This document shows, in pieces, positions 32,736 through 44,700 of a stretch of 64,000 nucleotides of DNA. How positions within the stretch are numbered: position 1 is the stretch's first letter; each line of letters opens with the position of its first letter. The notes under the pieces were generated by a model that saw nothing but the letters and a program-made list of their open reading frames with translations, did no database searches and had not been told where the DNA came from. The position numbers were made by a program, and so were the translations under genes. Source of the DNA: Nemopilema nomurai (lineage: Eukaryota > Cnidaria > Scyphozoa > Rhizostomeae > Rhizostomatidae); contig ML133443.1 of assembly GCA_003864495.1 (NCBI GenBank), positions 1,549,486-1,613,485 of the forward strand, written 5' to 3'.

Positions 32736-35700
32736 GACATCAGATCATTTTTTGGTCAAGGTGCCAAAGTAAAATCATCTAGCAGTAGTGATGAGAAGAC
32801 CAAGGGCAAAAAATTCAGCCCGAAAAGTGAAGTGAGTTAATTCATGGATGTGGAAAACACTGGCAGCTTTAAATAAACAAAATTTCAGTACCTTGGGGTA
32901 TAGAGTTTTGAAGTGATGACATCAATAAAGTCTGTTTTAGAAATTTTTTAATTTCTATTCAATAACCTGAAAGAACATCATAAAATATCTCTCAATAGGC
33001 AAAAGTAGTCAATTGTGTTTTGAATTGGCAGATATGCGTATATTAAACTTCCCCATCAAACCTCTATATTGTGGTCTCTGTTTATAACTTTTTGATCAGT
33101 TAAAATCAGTTTTTGTAGTGGTCAGGGATATATATGCATGATTTGTGTTGGCTTAGCCTTGTTTCTGCTCATGTCAGAAAAAGTTTGAGTGAAGTGCAAG
33201 TTCTTTTGCACATGCATTTTTATGAAAGATTTTCAAGTATTATAAGCACATGGTCATTTCCCAAGAGGACTGAAATTACTGTGTCCATATAAAGCAAATA
33301 GCATTTTCTTGTTACCATATGACATATCCCATCTGGAACTTTTTCTATCACAGTTATACTGATTTATCCAGAGAGATGTTTCCTTAGCAAGCATTTTATT
33401 CACTACACAACATTATTTTAAGGCTCAAGCTATTCTTTTTTCATTTTATTTTTAGGTACCAAGCAAACAAAAAAAGGCCAGCAAGAAAAGGGCTTTAGAT
33501 TCAGGTAAATTTCCTTTCTAGAAGATCTTTATTATTACTGTAGATGAGCCCCTAAGAGGGCTGAAACAATATTCTTTAATCAAAACCATTTTCAGGTAAA
33601 GACTATTTTTATGCCATTTGCAAAATTGAAAACAATGTAGGGTTTAATGATTGAGTTGTTGGTCAATGATTGAACTTCTCTTGAAGTCTCTTGAATTTTC
33701 TATCACATAAAGAATTTACGTTACAATGTTTACAAATGGGATAGATTTTATTGAGGTGGTTTATGGGACAGGGCATATTTTTGCGCATTAAATTTACTCT
33801 TTTTAGTCAAGTTAACTCATTTTGGTTTGTGTTACTTTTTTTGGAGAGAGGGCTAACTGAAGAGGGAGGACTTGAAAGAAATAACAGCATACTACCTTAA
33901 TGGTGACAATTTTGAATGTTTCCACAACATCCAAATATTGTAGAAACATAAAATAATAAGGACAACATCTCTTTTTACAGATTCTGATGAGGAGCCTTTA
34001 CCACAAAAGCTCAGGTACTTTTATGTTTATGTAGGATAAGTTACATAATTTATAATTAATTGTGAAAACGTATAATCTGCTTTATATGGTCTAGAGATAC
34101 TTGCAGTCACGTGCATGCAATAGTCATGCTAATTTCAGCGGATCAAGTTGACAGGTTTTTATATTAAATGCTTCTAATTTTCATTAAAAATGGAGGCGAT
34201 GACCAATTACTTGCTAGAAAATCCATTTTACTATCAATGGGCCTGTAGCGTCAAAAAGACATTTAAATCATTGGTGAAAGGTTCAGGTCAGTGTGCCAAA
34301 CTTGTAGTACCTAGGTATTGATTCAATAATTTGAGACACAGGAAGAAAGCAACTTTGAAAGTTGATGCATATATTTATTTACAATTATTTACAAAATGCC
34401 ATCTCTTATCAAACTGATTCTTATCCAATGTTTCTTCGAAAACGTTTATAAAAAGAAAAATAAAAGTTGCATCAGAGTTTGCTGTTAAAACTTTGTGGGA
34501 ATATCATAGCCACCATTTCTTTTCTCGTCTGGTCTGATTCTCGATCAATCAAAAAGATTCCCTAAACACTTGACGGGTGAGAGGTCCTTCTTGTGGCATG
34601 TGAAATCGCATATGAAGTGTTGGAGCTCAGAGTTGCTGCCAGTTCACCAAAATGTGTCATCTTCTCTTGGTTCAAAACTGATTCTTTGGCAAGTGAATGT
34701 CACCTGTAAAATAGACAGTTTGTTTACTAAATGGCCAATTATTCTTTGAAGCATTGATGGATAATGTTTGTATCTTAGTCCTAAAATATAGATATTGTTT
34801 GTACATACACTGTACATAAGCATGTCTATGTCAAAGATGTCTTTCAGGAGTGAGAATGCATTGAATAGAAACGCATGCCTAAATGGCTTCTGTACGCACC
34901 TTACGACTTGTTATGCCAGATCTGAACATGAAGGACGGCGTGCATGTTGTCCCTCGTGCGCATGGGCAGCTCATACTGGATGACGTCACTCCACATGCTT
35001 CGTTCACTCCAGGCATCTTGCGACAAATACCAATTGATGCTTCCGAGTCGCCATCAATCGAACTGCAACATTCTGATTGTTCACAGTCTCTGAACGAACT
35101 ACAATACTTTACTTTGTTGGTGGCGGCTAGCAGACTTCTGCCAGCAAGATTTGTTCGGTACGACAGCCGGTTGTTGAAAGCGTCATGAACACTGTTTTGT
35201 GCAATGCAATCAGATGCATGTAAAAGAACAAAGAATCCCATAATCAGCTTGATTGCCATTTTGTTGTTGCGGAAGTTTGAAGTAGCAAGCACTGTTACTG
35301 TTTACCAACTGATGTGTCTACAACGATTTTATAGGTTTTGCTACTGTCTGTTGATTTCATAACCAAATTTACTTTCTTGGTGTAACTTATTTCTGTGTTA
35401 TGTAACATTTACATAACAAACTGATATTTTCCCATTTGGTTTATGGAATTTGGTAGAGAGAAGGCATAGTCTTCGAAATGGTTGTAGTCGCGTGAGTCAA
35501 AGACTCTTCTTGTCGGTCTGAATTATCTCAAAGAACAAAGTGGTTATGAAGGTATATCTTTGATTCATCGTAATTTTAATCATGCAACATTGAATACATC
35601 ATTGAGTTGGGGACAGAGCAATGTTTACGAGGCAATGTTTACAACCAACTGCCAACCAACGGCTTGGTATCAAGAAAATGAAGTAATCTCATGAAGAGAT

Positions 35701-38700
35701 TGTAGCTCATTTGACTAAGGAGCATTAACTGGCGTTTGTCACACCTTGCCTGGAGTAAAGAAGCTATGCTGTCTCACAGCAATCCATTTAAATTTTCATG
35801 AGCTACTTGGTAGAACAAATTGCCAGCTTTTAATCTATCTTCTGGCACTCCAATCAATGGAATGGTTGTAGAGAGAAAAGCTGTTTGAATATAAAGCCCT
35901 AAGATTGCATGAAAACATCGTAAGTCGATGTGTTTTTGCAAGCGATGGTGTAACAGAGTGTGAACTTCTTGATGCAGAAGCTACTGGACAACTCTACAAG
36001 TGCTTAAATTGTTCCCTTTTTAAGTTGTTTAACAAATCATTGCCTTTCAAAGCCGGTCCTCTGTGAAGTAGACGAGTAGGGTAGGCTTCTATTGGTTGAT
36101 TTTGGCTTTTTTTTAGAAATTGCCAAAGAAATGTCCGTATTTAAATTTATTTTGATTCTTATGATTGAACAGAGTTAAGCTCAATTCTTACCTCTAAAGT
36201 TTGCTAATATAAGAGTAAACTTCGATAATATAAGTTATTTGGACAAATTTGCTTCCTTGATATTCTCCAATCTCTAAACTAATTTCTCCAATCAGCAGCA
36301 AATATTGATCATGCCGAAGCAGAAATTCTCTCTTTTGAACAGAAATGTTCTCTTGAACAATTTTCACTCAGTAAACAGAAAATAATATGATAATCTGAAA
36401 TGATGTGTTAGAAGCAGGTGCTTTATCTAACGTGGCCATATTTACATTTTTTAGAAAAACAACATCAAGGAAGCAATGTGTCGTACTTGAGTCTGGTTAG
36501 TTCGTTTCTAACATCAACATTGTATATTTGCGAAGTAACAAAATGTTATAAATATTACCAGATAGTATTGTTTTTTTCCAAGTAATTCATCCTCGCAGGA
36601 TAAGTGAAAAACAAACTCTCTCAGATCTAAGTTTTGACAATTTCTTTTGATATTATATATTTTTCGGGTATTAAAGTGAAAATTTGAGCCAGTACTTTTT
36701 TGTAGATGATGAAGATTTAATTGTTAAGAAAAATTCAAAGAAGAGAAAAGATTCATCTCCAAAGAAGAGTGACAAAAGGTAAGTTTAGAGTACCAATCGG
36801 AGAAGAATAATCTTCAGTGCAAAAGAGGTTGTATTGCCTCGTTTTGAATTTATGCTTACCTCATCCGAATATGGTAAACGAGTATGAAAATGCTGGATTT
36901 AGTGTCATTGTTGGCGAGTACGATTGAGTGCTGCCTAGAAGACACTTTTTGATTATTGCCAAGCTACTGTTTAGGAGATCCCACTATGTTTATGAATCCT
37001 GCATTCTTACCTAAACGCCAAGGGCCATCCCTGTTGTCCTAAATCACCCTACCAATGTGATGATACATCTTGACACATTGAATTATGGTATTTTGGTCTT
37101 CTGGGTCAAAGGTATGTTTATTCATTGCCATTCAGCAAGCCAAAACACGAAGAGAAGCCAGGAAAGTCAAAGGAAGGTCAAAGGCCAAAGGAATCATTGA
37201 AGCCAACAACTGCTGATGACTTCTTTGGTTCAACTCCAGTCACTCAGAAGACGAAGACATCTCTCTTAAGCAAAGCCAAAGTGAGTTGGAATTTTCTAAT
37301 TCGATGAAGCCAAGGATGCCACTAGACTCTCTACTGGCCAAAATGTTAAAGAACGGCGATATTTGTGATCTATAGCTTGTATCTTATTACGACAGTTGTC
37401 AGGGAGTTACAAGGAACATGTATGTATGTAAATATGGCCGTCAACGACTGGAGGGATTGATTAAGTCGAAGAAGCAAAGTATTCAGTGACAGTGTCGGTT
37501 GTTTGGTAAGACACGCTGCATGTTGTTTGTCGAATATGTTACATAACAGGGCACTGGCTCAGTTTAATCTGACTTCCCAGCATGTTTATATATTCAACCA
37601 TAGAAAACGTTTTTTCAATTTTTAGTTATGGAATTGGTTTTGGATATATCGATAGGAATGATTTTTCGAAAAATAATGATTTTTTTAATTATAGACACAA
37701 AATAATGGGAAGCAAGTGGAAGTGGATCATAAACCTTCACGGAAGAAAAATAAATCCATCGAGATAGATGATGACTTTATGGAAATCATAGATGATGATA
37801 ATGATGATTTTGAGAAGAGCATTCGGGAGCTGGAAGCGGTAGAGCAAAGCCCCAAGGTGATTTGCAATAACCTTTGTCTTCCAACCGACAACTGGTAAAA
37901 TAGTTAGAAGACCGAAGATTATTTCTGTTTTTAAGGATCTTATTTAGTGAGCTAGAATGAATTTGAAGTTTTTCTAAATTCCGCCGCTGTGTAATCGAAT
38001 CTCCCACTGCACTTTAATCTTGCGTTTTACGTGATCCTACGTCACAAGAAACAAACAACAAGGATTGTTTAGTACTGACATAACATTGAATATCATACCA
38101 GCAGAAATAAAGTAGAAATGTGCTTCCCACCCTTGATGTATCACTTTGAAGATGTTTTCAAATTGTCGATAGATTTTTTTGCTGTGTATAGTCCGAATTT
38201 TTCGTCAGAATGTTTTGGCTTCACAGAAAGAGAAGACCACCCCGGAAAAGCGCAAGTTTATAGAGGAATCGCCAATACCTAAAAAGAGTAAAGGCAGCGA
38301 GAAGCTGAGCCAAAAAACTCCCAAAAAGGAAGTAGAAAAGGAGACCAAGAAAAGCATTTCACCAAGAAAACAAACTCCAATAAAATCCAAAAGTGGGGAA
38401 GTTAAGAAGGAAGCAGAGGCAAAGAAGACCCCTGAAAAAGCTAAACCAGGAGAGGGAGAAAAGAAGGAAGCAACACCCGCAGAAAAGAAGAAGTCCTTTT
38501 ACGCGTACAAAGCGCGGGAAGGTCCGAAAAATCTCGGCGCTAAAGAATTACCACAGGTAAGGTATTTTGTACAATCACGACCGTCGTCTGAAGATTGAAA
38601 CGTACCGTAGAATATTATTGTTTCATACTTAAGAAGAGATATGAAAATGGCGTATCTTTGCGATGAAAGGGAGACTCAGACGGGAAATATGTTGTGTCTT

Positions 38701-41700
38701 CCATTAGTAGAAGTTGCTGATGTTTGAAACTGCTGAGTGTAGGAATGAGACTTTAACTATCTTCATTCTGAGCTATCTTCATAATTAAGATTAGATAAAA
38801 GCCCTCCTTAATGTGAATAGTTTAAAGATGCAAATAGCTATGAGGTTTTCTAATTTTCAGGGTGCGGAAAATTGTCTCGAGGGCCTATCCTTCGTCATCA
38901 CCGGCATCCTTGAATCAATAGAAAGGGAGCAAGCGGTCGACCTTGTCAAACGTCATGGCGGAAAAGTGGTATCAGCTGTAAGCAAGAGGACAAGTTATCT
39001 TGTTGTTGGAAGAGACGCAGGAGAAAGCAAGCTCGCAAAGGTTTTTAACTGACGTTTAAACATATTTTAGCTTAACATCGATGTTTAATGTATTTTGCCT
39101 TTTGTCGTTCTTTACAATCATTTACTTTAAATAGCTACAATTTTACTTAGGCCTCTAACTTCGGAACAAAACAACTCGACGAGGATGGATTTTTTGAGCT
39201 TATCAAGCAGATGCCAGGAAAAGTCTCGAAATTTGAACCGCCACCAGAAAAGAAGGTATGCGCAGAAGCTAGACTTCCTTTGACCATATTGACCCTGGAT
39301 TACCTGAACGTATCCTAATGCTTCATCTTAAATATAGGTAGACTTTGCAAGATTTTTGAGAAAGAAAAACTTAATGCATTGTGGTTACTTACTTAACAGA
39401 CAAACTCGCAAAATTTCGCTTTTCTTCATATCGAAGATCTGTACGCAATTTTCTGCTCCCCAAAATTGCCACCGTGGGAAACTTCTATCCCTCTGCTCTC
39501 ACAAGTGTCTTCTTTCAAGCGGAACAAAGGAATCAGGGTGCAATTTTTCTTCCCTTTGGACCCCCCCTCATTAAGGACATGTGGTCTTTTCTTTAAATCA
39601 ACAAACAGAATTATTTTTGTCTTGAATTTCATATTTTCTTAAATTTCATTCGCTTTCAAACCCTTTAGAAGCCGGAACCCTACAAGTCCCCTTCGACAAC
39701 GGCATCAACGGAAAGCAAATATTTCAAGGGGAATGATAAGGGGCACTCACTAGCACCCCCCAAGTCATCCCAGAAGGATCAAGCATTTGGGAGGAGTGAG
39801 CTGGGGAAAGATACCCAGGGGAACGAGTCGAGCCAATCAAGCCAGCCGAGCCAATTAACACAGTCCAGCCAAGAGATGTCCCGTGAGACCACCTGCTATC
39901 ATTCTCCCTCTTTTTTCCAATAGTATGCCCTTTTTGACTCCCCAGTTGCTCCTTACTTTTAAGGTCATTCCTTGAAGGTTAGAACGGAAGATTGAAGTAT
40001 AAATCCAACCTATCTCGCGAAACATTTCTAGTTTATTTTCGCGATATACGATCAGCGAAAAATTTATCTTGTGTTTCGTAGATCATTCCATTTGCCTTCT
40101 TAGATCACTCCTTATTTTGTCAAATTAATCAATTAGTCGGGATTCCCTTCAGGTGATTTTCCATTCCGAAAAGAGGCTATTAGATTATCGAGCGATTATT
40201 TCGATTCCTTATCCTAGAAACACGACAAAGGAAATGCTTCCCAACGGCTATAGACGCATATAGCTATTAACCTTTTAGTTTAGTTTGTCTTAGGAGTTAA
40301 GCGATTAAACCTAGCATGTTTTTGTATGAAGTAATAGTGTAATAAAGGTTTGATGTTTGAGTTTTGCCTGGACGTCTCACGGTAGTCATCGACTTTGTTG
40401 TTGCTGTTGCTAAAGATTCACCACTGTTTTCACCTCGCCTTTGGCATTTTCTAGAGCAAGAAGCAGAAACGCTGCTTTGGGTGGACAAATACAAGCCGAA
40501 GTCAATGAAGAACATTGTTGGTCAGCATGGAGACAAGAGCAACGCTAAGAAGCTATTGAAATGGCTTGTGAACTGGGCCGACAACAACAACAACACAGCC
40601 GCAGCAAAATCCAAAGGAAAGGGCAGTGAGTAAAAGCGAATCCTTTGCCTTCAGCAGACGCGTTTAAGCATATAAGGACAATTGATAGTGGACGCTGGGT
40701 ATCACTTTTCTAGCCAACAGTAGTAGTACTTTAAAGTATGATATTGAAATATGGCATTGTGGCACAAAGGAATTAAAGCGTTTATTGCTGTGTTAGAGGG
40801 AGATCTTCTGCACGAAAAGAAGGGGCCTTTGGGAGGTTGTCAGAATTGTCCTCCTTATTATCTCCCTTCAATAAAGACAGTAATGATTTTCTCTAACAAA
40901 GATTTTGAAAAACTCATTTTATTGATTTGAGAAGAAATGTTTTATACACTATCTAGAAGATTCCTTGCAAAACAACCTTTTGCTGGTACTTACATCTCCT
41001 ACATGAATCGTAATGTCAAGCTTTTTAGCAACTTCTTTCTCTTAACTAAACTGAATTTGAACCACTCAAGCTTTTATTCACTTCTCCATATCCTCACTGA
41101 GATTTTACATGAGCCATTAACAACGCACCTCTCTAATGTTCACTCTTTCCAGTGCTATAGTTGCTTTGATTTACAAGATGAACATTTACTGCTTTCAAGG
41201 TTTCTTCGCTGCGAAGGAGGACGGCTCGATCTTCAAGTGCGCGCTTCTTTCCGGTCCACCTGGAGTAGGGAAGACAACAACAGCAACAATTGTGTGCCAG
41301 GTCAGATGGCAGACTTTTCCTAAACATTTTTCGCCAATTCATTTTGATTTCTACTCACCTTTTGCAGACGATATTAAAAAAGCCTCAGCGTAAACAACAT
41401 GTCTTAACTTTTCTCTTTTTTCCATAATTCACGGAGAAGTAGCTCCAGCTTTCTACCTCGAGAGTGCGTCTTGTTGGAGAGAAGGCCTCTAGCTTTGATA
41501 ACTTCAACCTGACTGTAGCTTTAAGTGGAAGCATGACCAACTATGACGTCACATCAAACTAATGCAGAGCTTTAAACAAAACAGCCTGATGGACCTCACA
41601 ACTATTTGCAGCCCTCCTTCCAGAACATTAGCTTAATCTTTTTAGATCATTATATTTTGTTAGATGTTCCAACAGTTTTTTTTTATTTTTGGCGAGTCTT

Positions 41701-44700
41701 GTTTTTCCATAATGTATGATTAATTTTAAGAAGGTAATTGGTTATTCCTCGTCACTCTGGTACCCAACCAAACTGAATTGTTGCCCATTGTTATTGCTCT
41801 TTTCGTAAATTCTCTTTTTGCAGGAGGCTGGCTACTCTTACATGGAGCTGAATGCCAGCGACGCCCGAAGTAAGAAGACTTTACAGCAATACGTCACCGA
41901 GGTGCTGTCAAATACGACGATGGACCATACCTTAAGTGGTGCGTTTTGTTATTTATACATTTCTAGGCTTTACAGAACGAGAACAGATACTATTATAGGC
42001 CTAAAACAAGAATATAAACAATGCATCTGCTTAAGCAACAAGAAAGGGTTGTAAATAACTTTGTCGAAGTGTGAGTTGCGTGTCCTCTTAAAAATTTAGT
42101 TCGATTCACTCAAGACACAATAAAATATCACGTTTGCAGAAGATATTACAGTTCTGAGTCATTTTCATGTTGTCTTGGCTTGTCCAGTAAAATTACTCTT
42201 GATTTTTAACTCTTGGTCTGAACTGGCCTGTGTCAGTTTGTTTGCTTATAACTTTTAAGCATGTTTAAACAGAAACAAGTTCCTGTTCTTAAAAGGTTTA
42301 AGAAAAGGGGCTTTTGAAAGTGTTTCTTGATAGTAGGTTTTTTGGCCGACAAATATTCTCCTTTCAATTTCATATACTGTGCATTAGAGATTGTTGCTGT
42401 TTAAATAATTGTTCTTTATGTTTGTTTAATTTATTTATGTCTTTTTTTCCGTGGGTAAAAATATTTTTTGTTCCTGTTCTTTAAAAGGGAAGCGGCAAAA
42501 TGTCACAGGGCGCCACGCCCTTATCATGGATGAAGTTGATGGGATGGCTGGAAACGAGGACAGAGGAGGCGTACAGGTAAATATCTCCTCTGCCTACACA
42601 CGCAAGGGAGGTCGTAGCCTCGTTTCTGTTGGCATAGCTGCTAGAATATTGAAAACATTGAAATCATTTTTTCAGTAGCCTAAAAAATATTTGAAAATAT
42701 TGATTTTCAAAGGCAGAATATTTAAGACATCGACGAAGGCTTGGGGAGATGAAGTGTTTTCTATAAAGAAGTTGTTACAATTATTGTAGAGCGTAAAACA
42801 ACAAGATAGTGTTACGTGAAAAAAGCTTGCTCTCTTCGTAGGGATTACCTTCCCACAAGTTTTCCCGTTTGTAGTATAATCCTGATGCATGTTCTTGGTT
42901 GTTTCTTGAATGAGATCACTTTTTCAGAGCAGCACGTTTATTGTTTAGGAACTGATTGCTTTGATCAAAGGAACGAAGATCCCAGTCATCTGCATGTGTA
43001 ACGACAGAAATCACCCGAAAATCCGAAGCTTGGCAAACTACTGTTTTGATCTCAGATTTTATAAACCAAGAATCGAACAGATTAAGGTGAGAAGGCTTAT
43101 TAAAATGGATTGGAATTAGAATAAATTCTTTTTTTGATTAACTTCATTGTTTACATATCAGCGATAAGAGTGCAGATTTAACATTTGATATTTGCTGTAT
43201 GCTTTAACAGTATCGGTGTATCAAAATATGAAGAACCCTTCATTATTTTACGCGCAGCAAAAAGCAAAAACGTTTATCTTAACAGGTTTTTCTAGATACC
43301 AATAGTTGGCTTTCATTTCTGAAGGGCTTGTTATAAAGAGAAAACAGGTAGAGTAGATGATGTCAATATGTTTAGTAATCGTAACAGCCAGTTATGCTTC
43401 TCCACTTTAGGGTTTTGCGATGACAATATCGTGCAGAGAGCGCCTTAAAATTCCACCACCTGTGATGGAGCAGATTATTGTTGGTGCCAATCAAGATATA
43501 CGCCAGGTGAATTTGACGTGTTTATTTGAAATAACGTTGATCAAAAAGGCTTTTCATATTCTTTAATCAGGAAATAAAAATAGTTCGGTCACATGATCAT
43601 AGATTTTGTCTCATATCGTCTCATATCCGAGTAATCGCTTTCTTATGGTTACGTGGAGCTACTTGAAATATAAGAATGTTTTTGTAAATTTCCATGTTGA
43701 CCTCTTGCGTGATGTTTCCAAGTTTGTAATTTGGATTCAATTCCGAGATGGAGTTGAGAAACTTTTCATTCTATCTATTTTTATTTATGTTTTCATTCAG
43801 CCAAATGTTGCCCATGTTCTTGAAGTCCTTGCCTTCCAATGCCAAGTTTGTGACTGGTAGTGACTTGAAGCATAAAATATTTCAAATTAAGCCCACAACA
43901 CGTGGTTGAGGACATTGTTGCTTTGCAGATTTTTTGGGGATTCTCTTCGGTACCGTTCTTGACTTGTAGACAAATTTAAAGAAACTGGCTTAGTTTGGCT
44001 TTAGTTAGGCGTCAAAATTTGTTGCCCATAGTTAAGTGTATCGGCATTTTGAAATATTTTTCGCCAATTCGGGTGCCTTGAAACTTAATTTTGCTTACAC
44101 TAGATATAAGGGACAGAATGAAGGTAGGTGGACCCATGAGTGTCGGGAAGAGAAACAGGTGGCACTCACGTACTCCTAGCCTTAGAGCGTGTAGAAATTG
44201 TCCTATGATACAACAGAGTGTTCGAAATATCTATATGTGACACTGATAACAGGGATCAGCAAAAATAATTTTTGAACCAGGGGCATTATAGCCAAAATAT
44301 GTCACATCCATGGTGCTTATTCTGAAAATCACATCGATGCACCCTTAGCTCTAGTTTTTGGGATCTGGAATAAAGTCGAAATGTGGAATTTACCGACTGG
44401 TATTCGAGAAACGAAATGTTACCAAGTGAAGCAAATAGTCATGTCACAAATGGTAAGATAAGAAAGATAACAGCTTTAAAGGGACAAGCAATCAATTATG
44501 GTAACAATTGCCTCTTCCTAGATTGTCGAATGAGAATGCCATGAGAATGCCAAATCTACGAGACTTAGTCCATTTCTGATTTTCGCACACTAGAATTAGC
44601 TGTGGGAGAGTATTCTCTTCTTGGCACCACAATTTTTGTGTACCTATGTAACTAAAGTAAATTGCCCTTATTACTTTATAAGTCATTTTTATTATTATTG

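Larger units (their letters stand above)
11190..35500 (-). repeat. Tandem array of eight peptide-gene units
   Basis: Units carry shared blocks in fixed order: a 3' flank with GATGCATTCATTTATTTAC, the peptide gene, a 5' flank beginning TTTATGGACTTTGGTAGAGA, and (between neighbours) the decayed passenger gene. Peptide ATGs lie at 12479, 15098, 18192, 20996, 24085, 26417, 29941 and 35259, so spacings are about 2.6, 3.1, 2.8, 3.1, 2.3, 3.5 and 5.3 kb. All copies face the same way. Unit borders vary and several carry pieces of RFC1, so the array arose by repeated unequal exchange rather than one clean duplication. Confidence 0.92.

Noticed and set aside
12106..35188. Plus-strand frame of about 100 codons opposite peptide exon 1, open in all eight copies
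   Set aside because: Its conservation follows from the near-identity of the exon on the other strand. It has no signal, TATA box or domain of its own, and the minus strand explains the sequence fully.
11190..35500. CRISPR-like or satellite interpretation of the array
   Set aside because: Units are kilobases long with protein genes, introns and TATA boxes; there are no short regular repeats with spacers.
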